From NCBI RefSeq assembly GCF_002250625.1, contig NZ_NMVQ01000012.1:1-64000 (forward strand): 64,000 bases of DNA, written 5' to 3'. Below the pieces are notes generated by a model. It did not search any database, had not been told where the DNA came from, and was given only the letters and a program-made list of their open reading frames with translations. This DNA comes from Enemella dayhoffiae (GTDB lineage Bacteria > Actinomycetota > Actinomycetes > Propionibacteriales > Propionibacteriaceae). This document shows, in pieces, positions 6,491 through 15,721 of the stretch (position 1 is the first letter of the stretch; each line of letters begins with the position of its first letter). Made by a program: the position numbers and the translations under genes.

Positions 6491-9210
6491 CCGAAACCGC
6501 GCCCCCCAAGAAGCTCATCGAAGTCGCGCTCCCCTTGGACGAAATCAACGCCGCCTGCAAGGCCGACAAGGATCGCAAGACCGGGACCATCCGCAACCTG
6601 CACAAGTGGTTCGCGCCGATGCCTCTCCCTGCTTGGCGGGCGCTCCTATTCGCGGCACTCGTGGACGACCCGGAGGAGGACAACCAGCGGGTCTACTTGC
6701 TCGACCTCATCAAGCGCCTTGTGGCGAACGGGGCGGACCTACCCGACCAAGACACTGTGCACGAGGCTCGCAAGGTGATCGGGCGTCAGTTCCCTGATGG
6801 GCCGCCCGTTGTCTGGGATCCCTTCTGCGGAGGCGGCTCTACGTTGGTGGAAGCCCAGCGGCTAGGACTCGCTTCCTACGGAACGGATCTCAACCCCGTG
6901 CCGGCCTTGATCAGTCGGACGTTGACCGAGATCCTGCCTCCCTTGGCAGGGCGAGCGCCGCTACACCCCGGCTCTGATGCGAGCCAGCTTGGTCGACGAC
7001 AGGGCAAGGGATCCGCGCAGGCACTGATACCACCGATGCACTCGTTCGAGGGATTCAACGGACTCCTAGGAGACGTTGAGCACTACGCTTCCAAGGTCTA
7101 CGAGCAGGCCTGGGCGGTCCTAGCGGACCGTTATCCATCGCCTGCTGAAGAGACTCCGACGGCCTACTTCTGGGTGAGGACTGCCCCATGTCCCAACCCC
7201 GCTTGTGGGTTAGTCACGCCTCTGTGCACGTCATGGTGGCTTGCCAAGAAGCGCGGAAAGATGGCGTGGATCGAACCACGTGTCGAAGGCGGGAGGGTTA
7301 CTTACGAGATCCGCCAAGCAATGAATGCCGGTGCGGCCCCGGATTCCCCCAAAATCGCAGATGGCACGTTCTCCTGTCTCGGCTGCGGTTCAACTCTCGA
7401 CGCCCCCTATCTCCGGGCGATGGGGAAATCAGGACAACTGGGGCAGGAGATGATCTGCGTCATCGCTGAGGCGGGCAAGACCCGCGTCTTTCGCAAGCCA
7501 TCAAGCGACGAACGTGAAGCCGCGGCACGAGTTCCGGTCGACGACTCATTGCTGGATCTCCCAATCAACACTGGGGGGCAGGGCGTCCGCGTCGGGCACT
7601 ACGGGATAGACACCTGGCGGGGATTGTTCGCCAATCGTCAGGCAGCCGCTCTGACCGCGTTCGCTGATGAGACCCACAAGGTCCGTGCAGATGTCCTCGC
7701 TGACGGAGGCAGCCCAGACTGGGCTGAGGCGATTGCCACTCTTCTGGCATTGGCACTAGGCAAGATGGCCCTGTTCGGATCCAGCGCGAACCGTTGGTCG
7801 ATCGACCCTCGTTCGGGTGGCGGGAAGGCGGTGGGCGTATTTGGAATGCCTACCCTCCCAATGACTTGGGATTTCGCTGAGGCGTACCCGTTCGGTTCGG
7901 GTGCTGGGAGTTGGCAACAGTGCGTCTCCCTGCTGGCCCCGGCCTTGCGTTATGTCGTGAGCAACGGCAAGGGAACCGTGAAGCGCGGAGATGCCAGGAC
8001 CGAGGCGTCACCGACTGGGGCTCTCATCGCCACCGACCCGCCCTACTTCGAGGCCATCGGCTATGCCGATCTGTCCGACTACTTCTACGTCTGGCACAGG
8101 CATGCCCTCCGCGAAGTACACCCCGATCTGTATGCCACCATTGCGGCCCCTAAAGGCGGAGAACTTATCGCTTCGCCATCCCGGCACGACGGCTCTATGG
8201 ACGCCGCGCGCACGTACTTCGTCGACGGGTTCACGGAAGTCTTTGACAATCTCCAGAAGTCGACGCGTGAAGGACTCCCGATGCTCGTGGTATACGCGTC
8301 GAAGGAGCAAAAGAGCGGGGCGGGCGAGGAGACCCGGTGGGCATCCATCTTGACCGCCATACTCAATGCGAACCTGGAGATCACTGGAACTTGGCCGATC
8401 CACGGCACGGGTACAACTCGGATGCGGGGGGTTGGCTCTAATGCAGTGGCGTCCTACATCGTGATGGTTTGTCGCCCGCGCCCGTCCACCAGTAGTAGTA
8501 CGTCGTTGACCGAGTTCAACCGAGCACTCCGCCGAGAACTCGGACCCGCAGTTCGCGACCTCCAAGCAGCATCCATCCTGCCCGTGGACTTGGCTCAATC
8601 CGCCATGGGGCCAGGGATGCGGATCTACTCGCGCTATCGCAGTGTGCTAGATCAGGAGGGCAACCAAGTTCCTGTGGAGCAAGCACTCCGGCTGATCAAC
8701 AGCGCATTGGGTGAGGTGTTGGAGGAACAAGAGGGTGACCTCGATTCAGAGTCCCGTTTCGCTGTCCGCTGGTGGGAGCAGCATGGGTGGGACGCCGCGA
8801 TCTTTGGCGAAGCGGACAAGGCCGCACGCCCGTTGGGCATAAGCGTCGACGATGTGGTTCGGGCAGGACTGGTTCGGAGCCAGGCAAACCGCGTGCAGTT
8901 GATCGGGCCAGAGGCTCTAGACCGCGACTGGATCCCCGCATCGGACTCCGTTCCCACGGCGTGGGAGGCGGTGCATCATCTTGCTGACCGTCTGATCGAC
9001 GGGGGCGGTGAGTTGGAGGCGTCGAAGCTCATGGCCCGTTTGGGTTCGTTGCAGGATCCTGCGATGGCGTTGACGTACCGGCTGCATGACATTGCGGCGA
9101 AGAAGGGCCGGACTGCGGATCAGGAGCGGTACAACGCGCTGATCAACTCGTGGGCTGAACTTGTGAGGTTGAGCGGCGATAGTGCCGCAACGATGGAAGG
9201 GCTGTTCTGA
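6487..9210 (+). CDS. DUF1156 domain DNA methyltransferase
   Basis: 907 residues. The start (KKLIEVALPLDEINAACKAD) and the following LHKWFAPMPLPAWRALLFA are the DUF1156 signature. An N-terminal SAM motif I, WDPFCGGGST, lies at about 110-118. The catalytic motif IV TDPPYFEAIGYADLSDYFY begins near 516, so the fold is a DPPY-type amino-methyltransferase, predicted to act on adenine. Between them a zinc-ribbon-like insert has C235/C240 and a CLGCG near 297-301. DUF1156 methyltransferases recur beside DUF499 ATPases in anti-phage loci. The ATG overlaps the helicase stop, and the next gene starts 2 nt after this stop. Inferred role: modifying host DNA so the helicase/nuclease components spare it. 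Confidence 0.85.
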   Translation: MTETAPPKKLIEVALPLDEINAACKADKDRKTGTIRNLHKWFAPMPLPAWRALLFAALVDDPEEDNQRVYLLDLIKRLVANGADLPDQDTVHEARKVIGRQFPDGPPVVWDPFCGGGSTLVEAQRLGLASYGTDLNPVPALISRTLTEILPPLAGRAPLHPGSDASQLGRRQGKGSAQALIPPMHSFEGFNGLLGDVEHYASKVYEQAWAVLADRYPSPAEETPTAYFWVRTAPCPNPACGLVTPLCTSWWLAKKRGKMAWIEPRVEGGRVTYEIRQAMNAGAAPDSPKIADGTFSCLGCGSTLDAPYLRAMGKSGQLGQEMICVIAEAGKTRVFRKPSSDEREAAARVPVDDSLLDLPINTGGQGVRVGHYGIDTWRGLFANRQAAALTAFADETHKVRADVLADGGSPDWAEAIATLLALALGKMALFGSSANRWSIDPRSGGGKAVGVFGMPTLPMTWDFAEAYPFGSGAGSWQQCVSLLAPALRYVVSNGKGTVKRGDARTEASPTGALIATDPPYFEAIGYADLSDYFYVWHRHALREVHPDLYATIAAPKGGELIASPSRHDGSMDAARTYFVDGFTEVFDNLQKSTREGLPMLVVYASKEQKSGAGEETRWASILTAILNANLEITGTWPIHGTGTTRMRGVGSNAVASYIVMVCRPRPSTSSSTSLTEFNRALRRELGPAVRDLQAASILPVDLAQSAMGPGMRIYSRYRSVLDQEGNQVPVEQALRLINSALGEVLEEQEGDLDSESRFAVRWWEQHGWDAAIFGEADKAARPLGISVDDVVRAGLVRSQANRVQLIGPEALDRDWIPASDSVPTAWEAVHHLADRLIDGGGELEASKLMARLGSLQDPAMALTYRLHDIAAKKGRTADQERYNALINSWAELVRLSGDSAATMEGLF

Positions 9211-9212
9211 TC

Positions 9213-12200
9213 GTGGCTGGGCTGACGAACAAAGAACGTGTCGGGCGTGTGCTCGACCTCGTGGCTGATGGGCTTGGCCCGTGGATGGTCAAACTGCTGC
9301 ACGCGAAGTACGGGAGCGACTGGGCGACCGAGGTGGGCCGCACCGCTGGCCTGACTGGGCGGGACGCCACTGCGAACGTGACTGACCCGGCGTACCTGTT
9401 CTGGGTGTTCGACAAGCAGTGGCATGCGGTCTTCAGGGATCACCTGTCGTTTGAGGACAAGCGTGCCGCGTCAGCGTTGTGGGATGCGCGGAAGGAGTGG
9501 GCTCACGGGGAGCGGATCAGTTCGGAGCGGACTGAGCGGGTCCTCATGGACGGGGAGCACCTGCTCCGGTCGATTGGTGCGACTGCTCAGGCGGACAAGG
9601 CGGATGAGATGCGGCGGGAGTATCGCCGGATCGTGTTCGAGGAGGACCAGAAGCGCCTGCAGCGTGCCCGTGAAAAGGCGCTGTCGGTGCAGGTGGACTC
9701 GGCTGGCCTGCCTGCGTGGCGGGACGTTGTAGAGCCGCACGATGACGTTGCGCGGGGCACGTTCGAACTGGCGCAGTTTGCCGCTGACCTACGGCAGGTC
9801 CATCAGGGAATCGCCTCCCCGGAGTATGGCGACCCGGCCGAGTTCTTCGGCCGCACGTACCTGACTCGTGGTTTGCGTTACCTGTTGGAGCAGGCCGTGA
9901 AGCGCATGACCGGCACAGGCGGGGAACCTGTGCTGGATCTGATGACGACCTTCGGTGGCGGCAAGACCCACTCGCTGCTCGCGGTGTACCACGCGGCGTC
10001 TGGGGTGTCCGCGGATGATCTGCCGGGGATGCGGGACGTTCTCGACGGACTCGGCGTGGCGGAGCTCCCCGTCGGGGTGAGCCGCGCGGTGCTGGTCGGG
10101 AACGACATTTCGGTGCTCGGTTCACAGAAGGCGGACGGTACGACCGTCAACACCATGTGGGGCGAACTCGCGTACCAGTTGGGCGGCGCTGAGGGCTACG
10201 CAATGCTCGCCCGCTACGACGAGAAGTCGGTGCCGCCGACCACGACCGATCTGGCGAGTTTGCTGGCGGCGTATGGGCCGTGCGTGATCCTCATTGACGA
10301 GTGGGTTGCGTACCTGCGCCAGTTGTGGTCGCTCGAAGACCGCCAGGCGGGGGGCACGTTCGACGCGCACATGACGTTCGTGCAGTCACTCACCGAAGCA
10401 GTCAAGGCCGTCCCGACCGCGCTGTTGGTTGTGTCCTTGCCTGCGTCCGATGTGGTGCGGGACATGCCCGCCGCAGAGTCGCCTGTCGAGAACGAGCACG
10501 AGATCGGCGGCACCGCCGGTTTGGAGGCGTTGCGGCACCTTCGTTCGGTCATCCACCGGGTGGAGTCCGCTTGGCAGCCAGCCACCATCGAAGAATCGTT
10601 CGAGATTGTGCGGCGCCGGATCTTCAGGCCGTTCGAACGGGAGCAGGACGCCGCGCGTGACCTGGTCGTCCAGAAGTTCATGGACCACTACCTGCGGCAC
10701 GCGTCCGACGTGCCCAGCGAGGTCATGCAACCGGGTTACAGGTCGGTGATGAAGACCGCGTACCCGATCCACCCGGAACTGTTCGACCGTCTCTACAAGG
10801 ACTGGTCGACGTTGGAGCGGTTCCAGCGGACCCGTGGCGTACTGCGCCTCATGGCAACGGTTGTCTCCGCTTTGTGGAGCAGTGGGGACAAGTCCCCGAT
10901 GATCCTTCCCGCGATGGTCCCGTTGGACAACGCGAAAGTGATCGACGAGCTCACCAACCATCTGGACGATGCGTGGAAGCCCATCGTGGACGCTGACATT
11001 GCCGGTGAAACATCGACGGCGAACCTCATCGACAGCGACATCAAGATTCTCGGCAAGTCCATGGCGACGAAGCGTGCCGCCCGGTGTGTGTTCATCGGTT
11101 CAGCGCCGATGGCGAACCTGCGGCAGCGGGACGGGAGCAACGCGCCCGTGCGCGGGATCGAGCAGAAGCGTGTAGTGCTTGGTTCGACGTATCCAGGTGA
11201 CAACCCTGCGCACGTGACCGATGGGTTGCGCCGGCTTGGGGACATGGGCAAGTACATGAACCGCGACCAAGACCGCTACTGGCTGTCGCTGCAGCAGACG
11301 GTCGCGCAGATCGTGCAGGAACGCGCGGACTCGTACCACGACGAGCAGGTGTTCGACGAGCTCGCGGGGATCGTCCGTCAGGAATCGGACAAGGGGCTGT
11401 TCGAGCGGGTTCACAGGTTCCCGCCGACGAGCGGTGACGTGGAAGACGATCCGGGTATCGGGCTGGTTGTGTTCGGCCCGGACAGGGCGTTCTCCAAGCG
11501 GGCGAAGTCCACAGCGGAGAGCGAAGCGTTGGCGTTCCTGAACAAGCGGGGCACGAACGCGCGTATCCACAAGAACAGTCTCGTGTTCCTGGCCCCGGAC
11601 GTGGACCGTGTGGATGTGCTCCTCAACGCTGTCCGGCAGCGGATGGCGTGGGCGTCCATTCTCGACAACCGTGACTCGCTGAACTTGGACCAGCACAACA
11701 TCAAGGTCGCTGAGGCCCGCGTGGCCCAGTCGAAGCAGACTGTCGCGGACGCGATCCGTGAGGCGTACCGATGGATCTTGGTGCCTACCCAGGAACCGGG
11801 CGCGACTGAGGTCGAGCTGGAAGCGATCCTGATGAACGGGGACGGGACGCTCGCGGAACGGGTCACGAAGAAGGCCGACAGTGGCGAGTTCGTCGTCCGC
11901 ACGTTCTCCCCGTCGCTGCTGCGGATGCAGATCAACCGGCTGAACCTGTGGAAGGACAAGCCGTACGTCGCCCTTGACGCGCTTACCGGCTATTTCAGCC
12001 AGTACGTGTACATGCCGAAGGTCACGACCCCCAAGGTCGTCATCGACTGCGTGTGGCGCCTCGACGAACTCCTCACCATCGAATACGACGGGTTCGCGTA
12101 CGCCGACTCCTACGAAGACGGTCGGTTCGTTGGCCTCACCACCAGCCGGCCCGCCGCCGTACGACAGGGCGGACTGCTGGTAGACCCGAAGGTCGCAACC

Positions 12201-12590
12201 GAGCAGATCGAACAGGACCAGGCCGAACGCGACAAGGACAAGCCCGGTGGACGTGCCGACCCGACACCGCCGGACGACAGCGACCGGACTCCGCCCGGCG
12301 GAGGGACCACCACGATTGGTGGCGGCGGTGGCGTTGGGCCCACTCCCCCGCTGACGCCGACGCGGTTCCATGCGACGAAGACGCTCACCAGCGACCGGGT
12401 TGTCCGGGACGTGGGCCAAATCTACGCAGAGATCATCAGCCACTTCGTCACCACCAACGGTGCCGCCGTGAAGGTCACCCTCGACGTGGAATCCCAGGAC
12501 CTCGACAAACTCACCCCAGACCAGCGGGCAGCCATCCGCGAGAACCTGAACACGCTCGGCTTCGCGGCCGACGACTGGTCAATGGACTAA
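9213..12590 (+). CDS. DUF499 family ATPase with N-terminal HEPN-like (Swt1-type) domain
   Basis: 1125 residues from a GTG 2 nt after the methyltransferase stop. Residues about 5-115 resemble the Swt1-type HEPN domain, including WDARKEWAHGERIS: R93-K-E-W-A-H98 is a complete RX4H ribonuclease motif. The DUF499 ATPase follows, with P-loop TTFGGGKTHS around 244-255 and Walker B CVILIDEWVAYL near 357-368. A later conserved strand reads RCVFIGSAPMAN. A low-complexity Pro/Gly/Asp linker near 1010-1050 leads to a small C-terminal domain. DUF499 proteins recur with DUF1156 methyltransferases in defence clusters. I infer that the ATPase couples sensing to HEPN activation; whether HEPN cuts RNA here is untested. 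Confidence 0.8.
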   Translation: MAGLTNKERVGRVLDLVADGLGPWMVKLLHAKYGSDWATEVGRTAGLTGRDATANVTDPAYLFWVFDKQWHAVFRDHLSFEDKRAASALWDARKEWAHGERISSERTERVLMDGEHLLRSIGATAQADKADEMRREYRRIVFEEDQKRLQRAREKALSVQVDSAGLPAWRDVVEPHDDVARGTFELAQFAADLRQVHQGIASPEYGDPAEFFGRTYLTRGLRYLLEQAVKRMTGTGGEPVLDLMTTFGGGKTHSLLAVYHAASGVSADDLPGMRDVLDGLGVAELPVGVSRAVLVGNDISVLGSQKADGTTVNTMWGELAYQLGGAEGYAMLARYDEKSVPPTTTDLASLLAAYGPCVILIDEWVAYLRQLWSLEDRQAGGTFDAHMTFVQSLTEAVKAVPTALLVVSLPASDVVRDMPAAESPVENEHEIGGTAGLEALRHLRSVIHRVESAWQPATIEESFEIVRRRIFRPFEREQDAARDLVVQKFMDHYLRHASDVPSEVMQPGYRSVMKTAYPIHPELFDRLYKDWSTLERFQRTRGVLRLMATVVSALWSSGDKSPMILPAMVPLDNAKVIDELTNHLDDAWKPIVDADIAGETSTANLIDSDIKILGKSMATKRAARCVFIGSAPMANLRQRDGSNAPVRGIEQKRVVLGSTYPGDNPAHVTDGLRRLGDMGKYMNRDQDRYWLSLQQTVAQIVQERADSYHDEQVFDELAGIVRQESDKGLFERVHRFPPTSGDVEDDPGIGLVVFGPDRAFSKRAKSTAESEALAFLNKRGTNARIHKNSLVFLAPDVDRVDVLLNAVRQRMAWASILDNRDSLNLDQHNIKVAEARVAQSKQTVADAIREAYRWILVPTQEPGATEVELEAILMNGDGTLAERVTKKADSGEFVVRTFSPSLLRMQINRLNLWKDKPYVALDALTGYFSQYVYMPKVTTPKVVIDCVWRLDELLTIEYDGFAYADSYEDGRFVGLTTSRPAAVRQGGLLVDPKVATEQIEQDQAERDKDKPGGRADPTPPDDSDRTPPGGGTTTIGGGGGVGPTPPLTPTRFHATKTLTSDRVVRDVGQIYAEIISHFVTTNGAAVKVTLDVESQDLDKLTPDQRAAIRENLNTLGFAADDWSMD

Positions 12591-12614
12591 CAGCCAAATG
12601 AAGGAGCACCGCGG

Positions 12615-14957
12615 ATGCTGATCAAGACCATGTACGTGAGGTTTTACAAGTCGTTCAACTACGACTACCTCCGCAAGTTCAAAGTAAACACCGACGAGGG
12701 CGAACCTTGGGACAATGCCCCCGGCTCGGACTTGTTCTACCCGTTCGTCCAAGTCGACATGGAAGCAGGAATCACCACCGTCGTTGGGGCCAATGAGTCC
12801 GGAAAGAGCCAACTGATTGGGGCAGTCAAGCGTCTGCTGACTGGGGAGGGTATCGAGACGGCCGACTTCTGCCGTTACTCCGAGTTCCTCACCGTCGACG
12901 GGCAGATGCTCCACCCGGAGTTCGGTGCGGAGTTCACTGATTTGACCGACGAGGACCGCGAGACTGTGCGAGCCCTCTCAGGGGCCGCAGAGGGCGCTGT
13001 CATCGACACGTTCTGGTTCTTCCGGCTGAACCGCGGCCCGGTCCTTTACGTCCGCGATGGCGACGAAATCCTTACCAAGGAACTCAAGCCCGCAGAGATC
13101 AAGCGGATCGCGTTCCCCATCGTGTTCGAGATTGACGCGACTGTTCCACTGCCCGAGAGCATCCCGATTGACTACTTGGCCGCGAATGACGCCAAACGCA
13201 AGCCTCGCTCTCGACGCAAGTGGCTGGACTTGTTTTCCAAGTTCCGGGAGAACCCTGATTGGTTCTCGTCAAAGGAGAAGTTCACAGGAGCCGCTCAATC
13301 ACTGACGTTTAGTGGCGAAGAGTCAGTGGACGAAGAGGAGAGCACCTTAAAGTCTTACGAGCTTGCAGACGACATGCTCGTCACGATCGGCGGAATCGAC
13401 CGATCTGCGTTCAAGGCGTTCCAGAAGGCCGCGCGGGACGAGACAGCGTATGCGGACGGTCTGCTTGGCAAGATGAACGAACGGCTGGATGCCACGCTCA
13501 ACTTTCGCAAGTGGTGGTCCCAAGACCGGGAGTTTGGCCTGAGTTTGGATCGCGGGGACTTCGACCTTCTCCTGTCGGTCCACGACCGCACCGGCAGAAA
13601 GTACGCGTTCTCCGAGCGAAGTGGCGGAATGAAGTACTTTCTGTCGTACTTCGTCCAAGCTCTCGCTCACAAGCCCGCTCAAGGGCAAGAGATATTGCTC
13701 ATGGACGAACCGGACGCTTTCCTATCGACAGCGGGTCAGCAAGATCTCCTCCGGCTCTTTGATTCGTTCGCCTACCCCGAGGACCCAGCTCAACGGCCAC
13801 TCCAGGTTCTCTACGTCACACACTCCCCATTCCTCATAGATAAGAACCACGGGGAGCGCCTTCGGGTTCTAGAAAAGGGTGACGGGGAGGAGGGCACCCG
13901 CGTTGTGCGCAACGCCGCGCAGAACCACTACGAGCCGCTGCGCTCGGCGTTCGGTGCATTCGTAGCGGAGACCACGTTCATCGGCAACTGCAACTTGTTC
14001 GTCGAGGGGCAGGCGGACCAGGTTCTTCTTGCTGGAATGAGCTCGCTCTCACTTCGGCTGAGGAAGCAGGCAGAGACTCTGGACCTCAACACCTTGACGC
14101 TCGTGCCCGCTGGCGGCGCCAGCCACATCCCCTACTTGGTCTACCTCGCACGGGGCCGTGACATCGACAAGCCTGCCGTCATCGTGCTGCTCGACGGTGA
14201 CAAGGCTGGGGAAGACGCCAAGCGAGAACTCCAGCGTGGATACCGGAAGAAGCGATTGGTTGCCGACCGTCACGTCCTACACCTTGGCGATCTTCCGCTT
14301 GACCAACTGAGCATCGACACGGACGGTGTGCGGGACTTGGAAGACCTGATCCCAGCCGATGTTGCTCTCGTGGCGATCGGGAAGTGTGCCGAGGAGGCAC
14401 TCGGCGACGACGCACCAACAGTTCTGACCGCTCTCAAACCGTTCAGTGTGCCGACGGGACAAAAGCTCTTTGCTGCCGCCGAGCAAGCTGCTGTTGACGC
14501 CAGCGGGTCGCTGGATCGGCCACTGACGCTGGACAAGGTGGCCTTCGCACGGGCTGTCGTAGAGGCTACTGCTCAGGCAACTGCCGAGGTTCAGGACCGG
14601 ATCCTTGGGAACTTCCATGTCCTGTTTGCGCGACTGGCCGAGATGCAACGAAACTCGATGAGCGAGACGACCCATGAACGGATCAGCCGCACCATCAACC
14701 GGCTCCGCGCCAACTTCCTAAAGGACCACCCCACGACGGCGACGAAGTCGCAGGTCACGATTCTGTTGGAAGAGGTGGAACGCCAACTGGTTGACGCCAG
14801 TGACGAAGCCGAGTCGATCCGCAGGATTAGCCGGGAGATCGCATCGGAGTTCCAGTTGTCGCTGAACCCACGTGACAGGGTGGAGAACTACGAGTTGCTG
14901 GCACATCGCCTGAAGGAGATGGCGTACAAGCCGCTGGCCGACGTGCAGAACGACTAA
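12615..14957 (+). CDS. OLD-family ATP-dependent endonuclease (ABC-type ATPase + TOPRIM)
   Basis: 780 residues, ATG preceded by AAGGAG (12600-12605). N-terminal Walker A is VVGANESGKS (about 56-65). A signature-like ERSGGMKYFLSYF and Walker B ILLMDEPDAFLS lie near 342-370, followed by an H-loop YVTHSPFLID. The C-terminal TOPRIM domain shows the catalytic Glu in LFVEGQAD (about 464), a VPAGGASHIPYL strand and the LLDGDKAGEDA acidic pair (about 527/529). This is the OLD architecture, also used by GajA of Gabija and by AriA-like ATPases. It is the last gene of the operon, 24 nt after the DUF499 ATPase. The likely role is the DNA-cleaving effector. A helicase partner of the UvrD type (as in Gabija) is absent. 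Confidence 0.8.
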   Translation: MLIKTMYVRFYKSFNYDYLRKFKVNTDEGEPWDNAPGSDLFYPFVQVDMEAGITTVVGANESGKSQLIGAVKRLLTGEGIETADFCRYSEFLTVDGQMLHPEFGAEFTDLTDEDRETVRALSGAAEGAVIDTFWFFRLNRGPVLYVRDGDEILTKELKPAEIKRIAFPIVFEIDATVPLPESIPIDYLAANDAKRKPRSRRKWLDLFSKFRENPDWFSSKEKFTGAAQSLTFSGEESVDEEESTLKSYELADDMLVTIGGIDRSAFKAFQKAARDETAYADGLLGKMNERLDATLNFRKWWSQDREFGLSLDRGDFDLLLSVHDRTGRKYAFSERSGGMKYFLSYFVQALAHKPAQGQEILLMDEPDAFLSTAGQQDLLRLFDSFAYPEDPAQRPLQVLYVTHSPFLIDKNHGERLRVLEKGDGEEGTRVVRNAAQNHYEPLRSAFGAFVAETTFIGNCNLFVEGQADQVLLAGMSSLSLRLRKQAETLDLNTLTLVPAGGASHIPYLVYLARGRDIDKPAVIVLLDGDKAGEDAKRELQRGYRKKRLVADRHVLHLGDLPLDQLSIDTDGVRDLEDLIPADVALVAIGKCAEEALGDDAPTVLTALKPFSVPTGQKLFAAAEQAAVDASGSLDRPLTLDKVAFARAVVEATAQATAEVQDRILGNFHVLFARLAEMQRNSMSETTHERISRTINRLRANFLKDHPTTATKSQVTILLEEVERQLVDASDEAESIRRISREIASEFQLSLNPRDRVENYELLAHRLKEMAYKPLADVQND

Positions 14958-15268
14958 CCGTGTGTGGGGCGGCCGCCTAGTTGGCGGTCACAGCCACCGA
15001 CCATGGCCGCCCGCCCACATCTGTGAGTTCGGAGTGGCTATTTTCAATGAGATGATCGTCCAGTGGAACGTCTCACTACATCGTTCCTATCAGCATAAGC
15101 GTTGGATACTTCAACTGCGACAGGACAATGGATGTCCCCTCTCATTGCGCAAGGTCGTAGCCGCCCCGTCCAAGGCCGACGTGCGTCGCGAGCGGTCGCT
15201 CGCGGCACTCAGGTCGTTCACGAAGGGAGCACCGTGAGTGAGCGGAACGCCGAACTGCCTAGGGACAA
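14958..15268. other. 311-bp non-coding right edge of the defence island
   Basis: No convincing gene. The stretch contains a terminator-like inverted repeat just after the OLD gene, a relatively AT-rich middle (about 15035-15115) and, at its right end, a hairpin followed by an orphan ribosome site and GTG. The open frame 14962-15237 has no family resemblance or ribosome site and I do not call it a gene. No tRNA gene or recognisable attachment repeat is present. Confidence 0.6.
14967..15012 (+). terminator. candidate terminator of the defence operon
   Basis: Inverted repeat GGGCGGCC (14967-14974) and GGCCGCCC (15005-15012) with a 30-nt loop, starting 9 nt after the OLD gene stop. The left arm is itself part of the palindrome GGCGGCCGCC. 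No U-tract follows. Position supports termination; the long loop makes it only moderately convincing. Confidence 0.4.
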
Positions 15269-15291
15269 TCAGCCGATGCCATACAGATGAT
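15187..15291 (+). pseudogene. severed 5' end of a gene (hairpin, ribosome site, 18 codons)
   Basis: A perfect 8-bp hairpin CGCGAGCG-GT-CGCTCGCG (15187-15204) precedes a strong ribosome site AAGGGAG (about 15222-15228) and a GTG at 15235. The frame reads VSERNAELPRDNQPMPYR and stops at 15291, inside the 3' end of the convergent PPOX gene. The signals are better than the product. I read this as the start of a gene cut off when the island or a deletion formed. A real small leader peptide is the alternative. Confidence 0.35.
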
Positions 15292-15694
15292 CCACACTCA
15301 GGCGCAGCACCTGCCGTCGCTGGGCGATCATGTCCGCGCGGTAGGCGTCCCAGTCCTCGTGTTCACCACTCAGGGTGCGATAGAGCTCCACCAGCTCCTC
15401 CCCTGCGGCATCACCGGGCTCCTCGGTCACCGGGGACAGGGTGACCGCACCGTCGGCGACGGCGTACTGCCAGGGGCTCCCTCCCTGCACCTGGATCACG
15501 GCCCGCGGATCGCGCAGGACATTGCGGGTCTTGGCCCGGTCGGCGGTCACCGAGACCAGGATCAGGCGCCGTTCGGCGTCATAGGCGTACATCACGTTGG
15601 ACAGCTGCGGGCGGCCGTCGCGACGGATGGTCGCCAGCACCCCCAACTTGTTCTCGGCGAGGATCTTGGTCAGATTGACCTGCTGTTCTCCCAT
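15269..15694 (-). CDS. PPOX-class F420-dependent oxidoreductase
   Basis: 141 residues with the split-barrel flavin/deazaflavin-binding fold: VLATIRRDGRPQLSNVMYAYD, then LILVSVTADRAKTRNVLRDPRAVIQVQG. The TxDRxKxxNLxxxPR-type stretch is the hallmark of the actinobacterial F420-dependent PPOX group, which reduces small molecules with F420H2. Length and start are normal for the family. It converges with the severed gene start to its left. The substrate cannot be told from sequence. It is the first gene of the ordinary chromosome right of the island. Confidence 0.8.
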   Translation of the reverse strand: MGEQQVNLTKILAENKLGVLATIRRDGRPQLSNVMYAYDAERRLILVSVTADRAKTRNVLRDPRAVIQVQGGSPWQYAVADGAVTLSPVTEEPGDAAGEELVELYRTLSGEHEDWDAYRADMIAQRRQVLRLSVDHLYGIG

Positions 15695-15721
15695 GCCCTA
15701 CCAACCCCACCGTCGGGTCAG

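Noticed and set aside
2984-14957. Complete canonical DISARM or BREX system
   Set aside because: No drmA, drmB or drmC and no pglZ or brxC-like gene are present, so the operon is only DISARM-related.
12615-14957. Gabija (GajA) assignment of the OLD gene
   Set aside because: No UvrD-like GajB helicase follows, and the gene is fourth in a different operon.
14962-15237. 91-codon frame in the gap after the OLD gene
   Set aside because: Overlaps a hairpin, has no ribosome site and no protein-like pattern.
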